NCBI GenBank assembly: GCA_020283515.1
Contig: JAHZTW010000001.1
Span: forward strand, 373,965,549 to 374,029,548
Reading direction: 5' to 3'
DNA length: 64,000 bases
From: Alliaria petiolata
Lineage: Eukaryota; Streptophyta; Magnoliopsida; Brassicales; Brassicaceae
Of this stretch, positions 10,667 to 22,693 are shown in pieces. The notes beneath the pieces are model-generated. The model made no database searches. It was given only the letters and a program-made list of their open reading frames with translations, and had not been told where the DNA came from. Position numbers and translations under genes: made by a program. How positions within the stretch are numbered: the stretch's first letter is position 1; the number at the start of each line of letters is the position of its first letter.

Positions 10667-12363
10667 TTGTTTGTCCTCAAACAAAACGGATATAAAATCT
10701 CGTAAAGAGGTTTGAAAATATGGGAACTAGCAAAAACTCAGCGACCGTCCTTCTAAACCATAAGTTATCGAACAAGTCTATCCAAGCTCAACCTAGAAAA
10801 TTCTCACTATAGTTCCTTCAACACTAGTCTTTTATGAAGCTTTCACTATCTAAATCCCAGGTTTCAGTCAACTAGCTCTCTAAGTAGTATTAAGATTGGC
10901 GTGATCCTTGTCAAGGGATATTAAGCTAGGTTCAAAGAGGTTAAGTGCATAAAGGCCTTTATTGGTGAGGTTTAGAGTGTTTCGGGTTACCGAATAAATC
11001 TCCGGAATGTGCGAGATATTATGCAAAATAACAGGAGAAGGCGGAACTGTTGGGATCCACGATTTCCAATCACTCTTCGCACGTACGCATCCGCGAGTTT
11101 TCCTTGACATCGCCATACCCCCAGACTTGGTTTTCTTGCTTCTGGTTCGGATTGGGTGGCGTCTAAAACTCCTCACCATACTGACCAGACTCCGCCTCTA
11201 TGAATGTTCCGATTCTCATAAGACTCTTAGGCATTTTCTTCCCGTTTCTTTTTCCCCTCTTTTTTTTATGTAACTCTTCTTTTCTACGGATAAGTACCGC
11301 CATCATTCCAAGGAATTCGGGTCCTTAATCCAAGTTACTTTTTTTTATTATTATTTTTTTTATGAAACGGGAAGTGCCTTAATGTAAGAGTCTTAAGGAT
11401 CACGATGATATTACCATTCTTTCGAGTTTTCTGAGGCGTGAATCGTTTACTTTTGTTGCTAACACATTCGTTCCTTAACCATTCGATCCTTCGTCTCGAG
11501 TGACTAGAAATCGTGTCGTTCCTCCCTCTCCGGCGTTTTTGCACATATCTGCATATGGTGAAAACAAGAGAGTTGCATGAGGTATGAAAAGATGGTAAGG
11601 GTTTTCGGGTATGGTACCAACTATTGATGTGTTGGCCGTTCGGGGACAACAAAGGGAGTGTGAAAAAAATGGAAAAAGATGTCCCGAACGTTCTGGCTTT
11701 TTCGTTGAATACTTACATCTGTTCACAAGGAAATTAGAAGTCAGTTTAAATTCCAATAAAAATAGAGCTAGTATATTCCTTCCCCTGAAACCTCTATAGA
11801 TCGGCATTCTCCAGGATTTTGCATTGCCGGCTTTCTAGCTACCGCCTAGTCTAGTACTAAATCTTGAAAGATATGTTACTAGAAATAGCGTGGAAGCACA
11901 TTGGTCGAATATCATCCTTGGTTTTGCATCATAGTCCCTAAAACCATATCATATATATCGAGATACATCATTCTTAGTTCTTAAAAAAAACTCAAATAAA
12001 ATCAAAACAAGGCAAAGTAAAGTCTTTAGTACGGAACCCCCCTCCCCCCCAGACTTAAATCACATTGTCCCTAGTGTGAAATAGTGGTGATAGGTCGGAA
12101 ATGACGAAAACGAAATGAAAAAAATAAAGCATAAGTAAAGGATATGGGTGGAATAGATGGAACCTGGCTCGTAAGCAGAAAGAGTTTCGGCCGAAACGCG
12201 AAATCTTCAAGGCATCTGAACTCAGGGTCTAAAGGTCGCCATCTATGTGTCCTCTCTCTTAAAGCTGTCGCGCCATCCTCTCAAGCATCTCGTTCTGGCG
12301 TGCCAGCTGCTCCTAAAGTGTGGTGATTGCGGGATCGACTGAGGTGGACGGTGCAACAAATCA
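10667..12363 (-). other. Element 4 long 3' non-coding region with internal PPT-like motif
   Basis: About 1.7 kb between ORF1 and the polypurine tract; small ORFs here lack domains. At 12036-12082 the element strand reads CACTAGGGACAATGTG and then ATTTAAGTCTGGGGGG, a second PPT-like tract. Equivalent tracts occur in all other families at the same place. Long 3' non-coding regions are typical of the Athila lineage. Confidence 0.65.
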
Positions 12364-13645
12364 TTAGGTGCTGCACATGGAGGAAGATGAGGTATGGTGG
12401 TGGGTCCTCTGATGGATCGCCTCTCTCCTAGCCTTAGCGGCTACATACTCTCCAATGGTGAGCGGCAGACGTGAGAACTCGGTACGGAACTCCTCATGCT
12501 TCGGGATCCACTGTGGGGAACCCTCTGAAAGACGCGGGACTGTGGGAGGCGATAGATAGACCATACGGTTGTCTCCCTTTCCTAGCCGGTATCGGTATCC
12601 GAACCTGTCCGGATCCATGGTTGCGCCTGTCAAGTTCCTGTCCGTCTGAAACTGGGACAAGTCAAACCAAGCCTCATCTAGGGGCGTCTCTACGCTAGTG
12701 TCTATTCATGCGGTCTCCATGATCGATGTAATGATGCCTCCGTAAGTCGTGAAGGCAGTCTCGCATCTTGGTGCGGTGACATCGTGCTTCACTCTCACGA
12801 GTTTCTCTGCTAGGACGCATCCAAGGCATGCTGAAAGTGTCTCGTCTCTAAAGGCGGACATAAGTAGGACGAGCTCTGGAATGAGAATGCATGACTGGTT
12901 GCTGCGAGAGTAGTCGGTGTGCTATGAGGTGGTGCACAAAACGCACGGCTGGGTGTGAAAGAAAAGCATACGGATGCCTTCCCTTGTCGTAGATGCCTCG
13001 GCCCATAAGTCCCCAAATATCAGCACTCCATTCTTCTTCGATGCTTGTCTCGCTCCTCAAGTCAAAACCAAATACCTTGCAAAGTCTAGGGATGCTCAGC
13101 TCATAATCCCTAGAGTCAATGGTGAAATAGAGAGTATCGTCCTTCGGATGTGACTTCCTTCCTCTCTGGTAGGTTAACTGAACTGAAGATAAGAACTCTT
13201 GTGCGAGCTCCTTGTAAGTAGGTCGATCCATCTCCATAAAGGTACTGAGCCTTAGCTCGTCCAAGTACCATGTGACATCCTCAGTGATGCCCAAAGCGTC
13301 TAAAGCGGAGTAATCGATCTTCAAAGTTGTTCTTATCTCCATCTTCTTCATCTCCTTCAAAAAATCAATGTTTGGGTCCATTGGTGCTCCAAAGTTTCGG
13401 ACCTTGCGCTTAGGAGGAGAAGGGTTCAGCTCTCTAGTTGGCTCTTGGGGTGGAGGTGAATCATCGCGGCTTGTGCGTGCTATCCGCAAACTGCAGAACC
13501 TTCTTCGTTGTTCCTCCACATATCTCCCTAGAGTTGTTTCTAGACTCGGGTTTCCTAGTGCTGTCTCTTGTTCTTGCTGACGCGAGGAACTCCTCGAAGA
13601 GCTTATTTGCTCTCTATTTCGAACGCACCTCGAAGTTTCGGTCAT
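12364..13645 (-). pseudogene. ATHILA ORF-1-family protein of element 4 (pseudogene)
   Basis: Starts at ATG 13645, 13 bases after a predicted intron acceptor. The first 265 residues are open: a basic and Ser/Arg-rich N-terminus, then a folded-looking region containing the family hallmark RPTYKELAQEFLSSVQLTY and FTIDSRDYELSIPRLCKVFGF. This matches the ATHILA ORF-1 family (I recall it as Pfam PF03078). The frame changes near 12848, a TGA lies near 12710, and the C-terminal 98 residues (12364-12660) follow. Function of the family is unknown; the basic N-terminus suggests nucleic-acid or nuclear location, which is inference. It occupies the position of the env-like ORF in autonomous Athila elements. 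Confidence 0.75.
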
Positions 13646-13657
13646 AGCTTATTGTAC

Positions 13658-14407
13658 CTTGCAAAACAAAACAAAAACTCGACCAAACATGTGAATTTGA
13701 TGTGTCATAGGGATTCTGAAGTGCAATGATATACAAGATATATATCAAGAGTTTCCAAGACTAATAATAATCGAGTTATTAATTTCAAGATCAATTTGGT
13801 ACTCAAACTCTATTTTCGGAATTTTGGATTTCCAAATCAAAAGCTTTCCAATAAATCGATTTTGTCAACTTATTCTCATCAAACTTCGGTTCTTAAGTAA
13901 TACCTAGCATGAATCAAGTTCAAACTAAGGAAATTGTCCACTAATATTGCCAAAATCCGTTTTTAGGGTATGTTTTAATTTCAATGTTGCAAAGATTTCA
14001 ACTTTTCGAAATTGGGTTACAAAAAATCGAAATCTAGGCAACCTAAATCATTAATCCAAGGTTCTCTACCATTATCCAAGCATCCTAGACAATTATCTAG
14101 TCAAGCAAGAGAGATCTCAATATTGAGTTCTCTAGGAATTTTTAAAATTAGAGACCAGACCTTGTAGATGAGAATGAATAAACTTTAAAAGTTGAATCTT
14201 CTTTGAAAATAGATGAGCTTAGGCCAAAGAATTTTTGAAAACAGTTCGGATTTGAAAAATCTAGAATCTCTCAAAAATTTCCAAATCTTTTGGAAGAGAA
14301 GAAGAAAAGAGAGTTTGATTCTACAATTTCTCTTTTTGCTTTTAAAAAGGTGTTTTTATCACCAAAGAACCTTTAATTTTCAAAAACTTTAAAACGAGAG
14401 AACTCAC
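13658..14407 (-). other. Predicted 5'-UTR intron upstream of element 4 ORF1
   Basis: Donor AAG|GTGAGTT at the 14407/14408 border and acceptor TTTTGCAAG at 13658, followed by GTACA and soon by the ORF1 ATG. GTACA after the acceptor is shared with family 1. No coding signal is seen inside. Confidence 0.55.
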
Positions 14408-14529
14408 CTTGCGTGTTGGTCACGAATCAATAAAATTCGTTAACTTACATTAACGGGAGTGATTTTTCGGTGCAGGATTGTACCAAAACGCGGGAAGTTT
14501 GGTTCGCGAGGAAAACGTGAGTTTTCCGG

Positions 14530-14690
14530 GTTGGTAGCTCAGACGACCACTGGCCGCGCCACGGCCTGTCGCGGCCGCGGCTAAGCGTCTCCTCTCCGCG
14601 TGGTCGTGGCCCGTCGCGCGGCCACAGCCCGTCTCGCCTCGGCACGAGTCTGTGCTCGTGCGGCCAGCCTCCTTCCGAGGCTCCTCCTCA
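14530..14690. repeat. Family-4 GC-rich signature in the post-protease linker
   Basis: Strikingly GC-rich island in AT-rich DNA with palindromic words GGCCGCGCCACGGCC, GTCGCGGCCGCGG and CGCGCGGCCAC. Related words occur in the LTR U3 of the same element. It lies between the conserved GGGAGG-type motif and the ORF1 intron. Confidence 0.7.
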
Positions 14691-14820
14691 TATTTTTGAG
14701 TTTTTCTTGGTTTTCTAATTTTTTTTACCTTTATTTTTTCTTCATATGCCTAAGTACAGAAAACTTGCAAAAACTAGTTGTTAGAAATAAAAGAAAGAAA
14801 ATTTAAAACACGTACCGGAT

Positions 14821-14849
14821 GGGTTGCCTCCTACCAAGCGCTTTTGTTT
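14821..14849 (-). other. Conserved post-protease motif (AAGCGC...GGAGGCAACCC)
   Basis: Element strand reads AAACAAAAGCGCTTGG and then TAGGAGGCAACCC. The same motif follows the protease ORF in families 1 and 2. I recall similar words in many plant gypsy elements; role unknown. Confidence 0.7.
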
Positions 14850-14923
14850 AAGTCGTTTATCTCGACTTCGTTTGAAGCTTAGGCGGTTGAGGAAAGTGCT
14901 TCCGGAGTTGTCTCTCCTAAAGC

Positions 14924-15888
14924 TTACCTTTGTTTCCGTATTAGCAGTGTGCCTCCGTTTCCGTTCATAAGAATTCTGGCTTTTAGGATCACCTGCTTGG
15001 TCTTCTCGACCGTCTTGGTCATTTCTTCTTCACTTAGCTCTTCCAGCTCGGGAGGAATCATGATTTCGATTCTATAGAAGGGTCTCGAGTGGAGCTGGCC
15101 CACTCTTGATATCATACCATTTTTCTCCTTCTTAGTGGTTTGGCTCTTTCCTTCTGGTGGTGAAGTGTTTAACTCCTTCGGATAGTATCTCTTGTGGCTT
15201 ATGTGTAGGAAGACTACGAAGTTGCTTACGTAGTCGATCCTTGCCCCACCGTGGTCAAGAAGGGTCTTCCTAGTATCAAAGGTTTGTCTTTATCTTCCCC
15301 CATATCGAGCACATGGAAGTATGTGGGTACTATCTTATATCCGACGAGAAGTTGGACGTTGTACACAATGCCATTTGCTCTCTTCCAAGACGAATCTCCG
15401 AATACTAGCTGCATAGATGAGGGGAAATAGGTTGTTATTCATAACCTTTCAGCGCTTGTTGTGGACATGACATTGACATTAGCTCCTGTGTCGCATAGAC
15501 AATCTTCGAAATTAATCTCCGTGATCGAGCATGGCAAGGTAAATGCGCATGGATCTTCTTCTTTCTTTAGCCTCTCGAACCCGCAGCGTTCCGCAGTATC
15601 AAAAGGTGGCTCAGCCGTTCCTTTCTTTATTGTCGGGAAAAGTGGGACGAAACTGCATTTATCTCCCATAGCTATTTCTGGCTCCTTAGCTTTGTCGGCG
15701 ATTGCGGAGATCGCGTTACAGAATCTTTTCGGGTTATCCTCTACCTTTCCGGGAAAGATTCCCTCTTTTCTCTTGATGGTTTCAGCAGTTTGTGAGACTT
15801 GCGTGTCCAATTTCTTCCCGTGGGAAGATAGAGATTTCTTCACATGGGAAGATAGAGATTCGAATTTGCCATTCAGGTCGTTGTACAT
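14924..15888 (-). pseudogene. Element 4 aspartic protease region (pseudogene)
   Basis: Follows gag on the same strand. Residues 1-80 are a coiled-coil-like spacer (FESLSSHVKK). The protease active site CDTGANVNVMS is at about 15466-15500, and the second conserved part LILGRPFLTTVG lies at about 15250-15290 in another frame. A stop at 15439 and frame changes disable it. The tail (14924-15115) is Glu/Lys-rich. The retropepsin would cleave the Gag polyprotein. It normally leads into RT; here coding stops instead. Confidence 0.75.
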
Positions 15889-15924
15889 GCAATTTACGTT
15901 GATGTTGAGATCCTTGACCGATTT

Positions 15925-17443
15925 CTACTGAGACAACAACAGTTGTTGCATCAATCCTTCGAGGTTGTCCTCTCGTGATGGGTACGGTGAGTTTGATGCA
16001 TCTTGTGGCGCTCCTTGCTGATTGTTGTAGGGTGCAAGCTGAGAGTTGTAAGGTTGATTTGGCTGGTAGCCTCTGTTGCTTCCATAGTTCACGTTTTGGG
16101 ACTTGTCCTGAAAGGGGGTTCCCTGAGGTGGATATACTTGGTCTCGCGGGTTCTCCACGTTCGGGTTTCGGTATGAGAGGTTGTTGTTGTTCCTGAAGTT
16201 GTTGTTGAACCCTTTGTTGAAGTTCCGGTTTGGATATGAATTATGGTCTCCTATAAAACTAACTTCTTCCTCTCGCGTGTAGGATTCATCTCCCACGTCT
16301 CTCGGGTTAGAATCTTCTCTTTCTCCCGCGGTTTCACACGCGTTGATACTGCATTGCTGTCCTTTGAGTAGCTGGCTCATCATGCTTTTCAGCTCGACTA
16401 TTTTCTTGGAATCCGAATCTCCTGTTCGTGCATTTTTATCATAATTCGGACAGTTGTTGTTGTTGCTTACAGCGAGGTTCTCAATGAGTGCGCGTCCTTG
16501 TCGCTCCGTCTTTTTGGTGAAGTCTCCATTGCTGGCTGTGTCAAGTGAGAGTTTATAGCTAGCTTGCAGTCCGCGGTAGAACGTGTTTAGCAAGCTGGCT
16601 CCGGAGAAACAATGGTGAGGGAAGTCGCGTTCGTAGTCCTTGAATCGCTCCCATGCTTCAAAGAATGACTCGACCGGTCATTGTTGAAAGCCTTGGATCT
16701 TGTTTCTCAGCAGATTGGATCGTGATTTCGTGTAGAAGTGATTGGGGAAAGCGGACTTGCAATCCAGCCAGTTAGTGATCGATCCTAGTGGTAAAACCTT
16801 CAGCCATCTACGAGCCTTGTCACTCAAAGAAAATGGGAATTAGCTTACACTTTAGATAGTCGGGACGGATTCGGTTCGTCTTTGTAGTGCTGCAAATTTC
16901 TTCAAATAGTTCGATGTGATCCATCGGGTGCTCGTTTGATAGCCCGTGAAACTGATTTTGCTTTACCAAGGAGATGATTTGCATTTTGATCTCCAACTCG
17001 TCCTCATGAGGGGGCGTTCACTTGAATCGCAGCTCGATTATGAAAGTGCTGATCAGAAGTGTCGTGATCGGCTATGGTGCGGTTCCTTGCTCGCATGGGT
17101 TGGTTGGCGGGCAGAACAGGTCGGTTGGCGTCTTGGTCCTCCGGTTGGACGATAGGGTTTGCTTGGTTCGCGCCATTTCCGATCGCGCTCTTCTCCGTCC
17201 GAGTCATCCTCGGGAATTTGGTTTATAGGGATCCCATTGTTGTCGAGCTGTGGCTCCCCGTCTTGTAAAGCGTGAGGTGCTCGACCAGCCTTGCGAAGAA
17301 TTTCTTCGCGGTTTAGTTGAACTCCAAGAGCAGCCTCGTTTTCGGCCATGCTGATCTGTCTTCTTAACCTTCGGATTTTTTTTCGTGTCTGTCGATCTCA
17401 ATGTAGCGTGCAAGACTTTGGAAGTGTTCCTCTTAATGGTCAT
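15925..17443 (-). pseudogene. Element 4 Gag (pseudogene)
   Basis: Starts at ATG 17443 in the context CAGGTGTATG, which is shared with family 2. It has a frame change at an A8 run (17377-17384), further frame changes near 17200, and a stop near 16680. Between about 17000 and 16600 other frames encode a gag-like domain; 16593-15925 is open: NTFYRGLQASYKLSLDTASN, then an Asn/Gln/Tyr-rich stretch (RNFNKGFNNNFRNNNN). No CCHC zinc knuckle is visible. Gag forms the particle that packages element RNA. It is homologous to Gag of families 1 and 2. Confidence 0.75.
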
Positions 17444-17558
17444 ACACCTGAAACATGAGAAGTAAACACAAGAGAATCGTGAGCAATGAACGGAAAAGCT
17501 TGAAATTCAAGTGGTATAAAAAAGGAATTAAAAACTGAAAATTCGTAAAAGCAAACAA

Positions 17559-17576
17559 TCCCCAGCAACGGCGCCA
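17559..17576 (-). other. Element 4 primer-binding site (tRNA-Asp type)
   Basis: Element strand TGGCGCCGTTGCTGGGGA, four bases inside the 5' LTR; complementary to the 3' end of plant tRNA-Asp except one base. Athila elements use this primer. Confidence 0.85.
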
Positions 17577-17580
17577 AAAC

Positions 17581-19077
17581 TTGATGCGGTGGGATTTGTT
17601 ACTTCAAGTTATACCCCTAAGATAGCTGCAAGTGCACAACAATTCTAGTAGTATATTAAGGGATCGAATCCACATAGATTGTTGTTTTGCGAAAGTCCTA
17701 GGGTTTCTAACTTCTTTAAATCGAAAGGGAAGTTGGGGATGTTGTGTGTCACGGTTTGCAGGGGTAATATCAAGCAGCAAAAGAGAATTAAAAGGTTGTA
17801 AATCAATAGATTAGGGTCTAAATGATTTAATGGGTTAGGTTCTTAAGCTGAAACGATCGACTATGACTACCTGGCGTTCGCGGATCTAGCCACCTACGTT
17901 TGCCTAGTCCCGCGGATATGAGTTCTCATCCCACGATGCAAGACAACCGCGCATACATATCATTCACCTATTTGTAAACACTCGCGGTGCTATCCGTCGA
18001 TATGGCTAAGCATCCTACGGTTCCGCTCGTTAACCTCTAGATCCAGACAATAGACCACATGTTCGTGTATCTAATCGTCCTGTAATCAGATGCTAATTGA
18101 TAAGAGAAGCAAACATGCAATATGAGCAAGACATAAACGAAGATACCTAAAAGAAACTCTATCTCAATCAACCTAGCGAAATCGATCCATGATTAAATCC
18201 CTTTGAAAACGCCCTTAAAAACCTAACTAGATGACTACTCGTTCATGGGAACGAGAGACATCTTTGAGATAAGAAAGGTGTGAATTGAATTGAATAAGAA
18301 ACAGAGTGAGAAAACTTCTTCAAAGGAAATCCGAATGAAGAGATCTTCTTAAAGTATTGAAAAACAAAGAACTAAGAACAAAAGATGAAAAGAGAAGGAA
18401 GGAAAGGTGGCAGCTGCAGAAGAAATCTCTCTCGAGGTCTTCAACTCCGGGGCAGTCGAACTCTCTCTCTCTCTCTCTCTCTCTGGCGGCACTAAAAGTG
18501 TTCTGGAAAAGCTCTTTGTGAAGTCACGCCCTTTGTGAAACCCTAAGGTCTCCTTATATAGGCTCTCCTGTCTTCAAAATGTGGGCTTCGTGTTTTAACC
18601 TCGGGAAATATCGAATAAGTGCAAACGGGCTCGGGACAGGCCGGAAAGGTCTGGCCGCGCAAGCGACCAGGCGTGGCGCGACCACTGGTATTCTGAAGTC
18701 CATGGCGCGGCCGTCCTTCTTCTGAGGATGTGTCTGACGGACATTCTTGCTTCCTTCGTAACTTGAGATCCAACCGTGGGATTGAACTCAAACCACCTCG
18801 GTATGAAAGACAGCTGAAAGGGTTATCTTGACTCCAAATATGAGCTTGATCTTGTGGTGGGAAGGTCGTCGTCTGATGATGAACTTATGGCTCCGGTCAC
18901 TTGTCCTTGAAGTTCCCGTTTTGCTCCAAAATGTGTCATTTTTGTCCAATTTCCCTGAAATTACTCTTAAGACAAGTAAACGTGGAAAATCACTTTAAAA
19001 CCGTTGAAAACCGGGTTAAAACACTTGTAAGGGATCTTGAAATGATAGGTTTTAGGAGTAAAATATGAGTGTTATCA
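17581..19077 (-). repeat. Element 4 5' LTR
   Basis: About 1497 bp. TATA-like TATATAAGG (element strand) at about 18551-18561, GC-rich signature at 18649-18712 upstream of it, TC run at 18461-18484. Lacks about 60 bp present in the other LTR. Confidence 0.85.
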
Positions 19078-19271
19078 TGGATGCAAAAGGAACTAAAAGT
19101 GGACAAATGAATGCAAAAGTGTATGCAAATCTACCTAAAATGAATGCTAAAATNTTGAAATGATAGGTTTTAGGAGTAAAATATGAGTGTTATCATGGAT
19201 GCAAAAGGAACTAAAAGTGGACAAATGAATGCAAAAGTGTATGCAAATCTACCTAAAATGAATGCTAAAAT
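19037..19271. other. Single-N join with 117-bp duplicated overlap (assembly artefact)
   Basis: 19037-19153 and 19155-19271 appear identical and are separated by one N at 19154. The repeat crosses the element 4/1m border, so it most likely is one locus written twice. Confidence 0.85.
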
Positions 19272-19293
19272 ATGCTAAATTATGAGTATATCA
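19078..19293 (-). repeat. Element 1m 3' LTR, proximal part
   Basis: Continues the family-1 LTR on the far side of element 4; on the element strand it starts TGATATACTC at 19293. Includes the duplicated join at 19154. Confidence 0.8.
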
Positions 19294-20909
19294 ACTCCCC
19301 CAAACTTGCCTTTTTACTCGTCCTCAAGCAAACAAACATTAAAAATCTAAGAGAGAGGTTTAAAGGTGGGAGCTCAATATCCAAGAATGTCAACAAACAC
19401 AATCAACTCAATGTCCTAGTTCTTAATTCTAAGATGCATTTGAATTCATCTTACTCCAAAAGAGTTAGACATGCCCATCTCAACAATCAAATGCACTAAG
19501 ATTCCAATATAGATATGTCTCCCTATCAAGACAACTCTTTAACATTAATTAAGTTGCAAACCGTGAATCATGACAATGCAATGCAAATGAATTCATTTGG
19601 CTAAGGGACTAGGCTTTGAGATAAAAATGATCTCAATTCATGTGGCTTCCATTTCAAGTGCGGGTTTCACTCAAAGAGGATTAAACTATATGCATAATGT
19701 TAAAGGTAAAAGACAAGTGATGCATACAAGACTAGACTCTCATCTACCCATAATGCTATCAATTGTCCTAAACCCTCTCATTCATTTTTAAAGCTCACTC
19801 AACCCTCTAAAGCTACCCTTTTCTCCCAAGGCTCTTTGTGCCTTGCTAAACCCATGAATCTCATAAACCACTCCTTCATTTTATAGCACTTAAGGGGAAA
19901 CTTTTTCAACCTTTAACTCATAGCGAATGATGTGATCTTTTAACAACTAAGCTCTTCTTTTTATTCCTAGGTAGTCTATCTTTTCTTTGGCCTTTTTGGC
20001 TCTTTTGATTTTTTCTCTTTTTCTTTTCTTTAGACTACCTAGCATCTTGTGTACTTAGAGCTATTCCTTTTAAACACAAGAACCACCATTTCAAACTATG
20101 CTTCCCTTATCTTCCACCAAGCCTTTAAGCAATCCCATTCTTTCTACTTCATTTCCACAACTTAACATGCCAAAATGCAAGCATAAAACTCATTTCAAAA
20201 CACCAAGCAATATCACGACCCATATCCCAAGTCCTAAGCCTAAAACTAGCCTCGAAATGTGAGAGCTAGAATCTACATGAGAGCCTAAACTTGTCGTCTC
20301 AAACCTAACACTTTATGTTAAGTTTAATCAAAATAAGGCCTCACAAGAGATTTCACTAGAACATTGGGCTTCAAAGGAGGTAAGGTAAGGTGGGAGTACT
20401 ACTTGAGCTAGCAAAAAGGTGGTAAAGTGAGTAAGAAAGCTCAAATATGTCTAATATCCATGAATTCACTTTCAATGCAAGGCATGATATTTAAATGTCA
20501 AATTTTGTTTCAAGTGAGTAGAGTTGGCTATCAATTTCAAGACCCTATTTTGACCAAAATCTAGTAAAAAGTGAAGAGGTCCAAGTATGGTTCTTCCTTA
20601 CTTTCTAGATTTGTTCAAATGCATCAAAGAACTACTAACTAGGGCATTGAATTGATTACATGAGTTGGCACTCTACGAGGATTAGCTCATCATTGCCCCA
20701 ATACAAATGAATGCAAATCCTATATGAAATGCAACTATACTCAATCCTAATATGCAATGCAATATCTAAATGACTTTTTTTTTTGGAAACTTTTTCAAAT
20801 TTTTTTGGTTTTTTCTATGCCTTAAGTGTATGCATGAGACTCAAAATGCATAAAAGGAAAATAATACTCACAGAACACAATGTCAAATCTCTCAACCTCT
20901 CCCTCAGAC
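19294..20909 (-). other. Element 1m polypurine tract and 3' non-coding region
   Basis: The polypurine tract on the element strand is AAGTTTGGGGGAGT at 19294-19307, next to the LTR. About 1.6 kb upstream, 20890-20935 holds the second PPT-like tract (ACACAAGGGAATGTG, then AATTAAGTCTGAGGGAG). The sequence between is AT-rich without a convincing ORF and is collinear with 42400-44018 of element 1p. Confidence 0.7.
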
Positions 20910-22688
20910 TTAATTACACATTCCCTTGTGTAATAAAAGTCTAGAGGATACCTCAATCAACATGACATAAAAACAAAATGAAGAGGAGGAGGACCCTAAG
21001 GAGAGTGATTGGTTACTCGAGGAGGGGGATCGGCTCGGCTTTCTCTTCCTTGGCCGTGCTTCGTGGGAGGAGGAGCGAGGTGGGTCTACTTGGACCGCTT
21101 CCCTTGGATGCACATGGAATGAATGACGCCTATCAATGTCCATTTCTCTCTCTCCCTCAGCTTCTTCCTCTGCCACACCGCTTGTGCCCTCTTCTCTAGC
21201 CCTTGTGGAGGACTTTCCCTTGATGATGGCCTTTAGCCCTTTAATCGTCATTTTCAAATCCCTCACCGTTTCGCCGAGCTTCTTAATGGCCCTGTCTTGA
21301 TATTTGTTCCACCTCTTGAGAAGACCAATGTGTGTGTGGGCTTCTCTCAATGTCGGGCTTGCCATCGGGTCTATGCAAGAGGGGAAGTAGTATCTCTCGC
21401 TACCATAAACCGGGCTCGGAGCTTTGTCCTCTTCTTCCACTTCTTCTTCCTCTTCAAGAACTTGGGTTGGATCAAAGTCAAATGTCCCTCTCTTGGCAAT
21501 GGAGTGGAGAGGCGGATTGACAGCGGGATTGTAGAGGTCCACATATGGGGGAACAAAGTCGATGTGGGAGATGTCTTGGAACGAGGTGGCTCGCGAGTTC
21601 GGCTGACAAATCTTGGCCTCTGTCTTTGCGTCTACCGCGAACTTGTAAGCGAACCGGTGGCCTAACCTTCCCGAGAGAAACATAGTCCTTCCAAGGTAGA
21701 ATATGTCCATCCACTCGGGGTCAAGGCCATCCGTCCCTAGACGATTTCCACAATCCTCGAGAATCGGTGTTATGATCCCGCCGATGCTAAGCTCGGGATC
21801 CTTGTCCTTCATCAAGACAACCCAATCTTGGTAGAAGAGCAACTGCCTAACAAATAGGCTAACCATGCCAGCTCCCGTCCTATCTCCTCAGACTCTTGTG
21901 CCTCCTCTTGTGTGAAACCCGATGAACTTGGAAAGACCAACATCTAACAACTCGATCTCCTCTTTGGTGACTTTCCCGGTCTCCTTCCTTGCATAGAAGG
22001 TGTGAACAAGAGCTTTGTGTGCATATCTCAACACCGGATGCCTTATCATAGTCCACGTGCTTCCTCCCGGTTTAAACTTCCCAACCGCGATTGTCTCCCA
22101 CAAGCCTTTCAACTCACACTCAACAACGGTGAGCATCTTTGTCCTCCGTTCACCTTCTCGGAAACCAAAGATCTCGTTCATTTGGCGGAAGGACATTGTG
22201 TAGGTGGTCCTATGGATCTTGAACTTGATGAAGCCATGACCATCTCGCGGTGGTGAATTCTCTTCATCATAGTAGAAGTGCGCGATGAGGGAAGAGAAGA
22301 ACTCACATGTCGCGAGCTTGTAAGCGGGATGGGCCATGGTGATGAATTTGGCCAATCCCATGTTGGAGAAAAGGGTTTGAAAGTCCTCAAAGATCCCCAA
22401 GGCTCTAAGCGTCTGCTCATGCGGGTACTTCGTCGCTTTGAACTGCATACCCATGAATGCCTTGAGGAGTTCCTCGGGTGTGAGCTTCTTCTTTGGTACC
22501 TCTTGCGTGGCCTTTGATTTCCCTTTCGAAGCTCTCGTGGGGGCCTTCTTCTTTGACCCAAGTACCAACTGTTCCTCCTCACTTTCAACCTCTCGGTCCT
22601 CAACCACTTTCTTCTTCCCTTGGCTCTTTGATGTTCTTGCTTGAGAGCTTGCTCCTTGTGTTGTTTGATCTGCCTTAGTTCTTCCCAT
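20910..22688 (-). pseudogene. ATHILA ORF-1-family protein of element 1m (one in-frame stop)
   Basis: Starts at ATG 22688, six bases after a predicted intron acceptor; about 592 codons, with TGA at 21888-21890 the only break I found. N-terminus about 90 residues, Lys-rich (QGKKKVVEDREVESEEEQ); central region with HPAYKLATCEFFSSLIAHFY and FIKFKIHRTTYTMSFRQMNE, the ATHILA ORF-1 hallmark; an acidic run EEEEEVEEEDK near two-thirds; C-terminus Arg/Lys- then Ser-rich (RPRKRKPSRSPSSS), a likely nuclear localisation signal. Compared with the plus-strand copy the last residues differ (read-through into the 3' region). The biochemical role of this family is unknown. No membrane segment or signal peptide is visible, so it does not look like an envelope protein. 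Confidence 0.8.
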
Positions 22689-22693
22689 TGTAC

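Larger units (their letters stand above)
9075..19077 (-). mobile_element. Element 4: complete 10-kb Athila-like element nested in 1m LTR
   Basis: Two LTRs (9075-10647 and 17581-19077), a tRNA-Asp-type PBS, gag, protease, ORF1 and polypurine tract are all on the minus strand. TGGAT occurs directly outside both ends (9070-9074 and 19078-19082), a 5-bp target duplication inside the 1m LTR. RT, RNase H and integrase are absent: the protease tail is followed within about 100 bp by the conserved GGGAGG-type post-coding motif and then the linker. ORFs carry frameshifts and stops, so the copy is dead. Confidence 0.85.

Noticed and set aside
9075..19077. Host genes inside element 4 from its many 60-100-residue ORFs
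   Set aside because: All fall in LTRs, the 3' non-coding region or antisense to gag, protease and ORF1.
20910..22688. Envelope-like protein (ORF1 as env)
   Set aside because: Position matches the env-like ORF of Athila, but no signal peptide or membrane helix is visible and sequence matches the ATHILA ORF-1 family.
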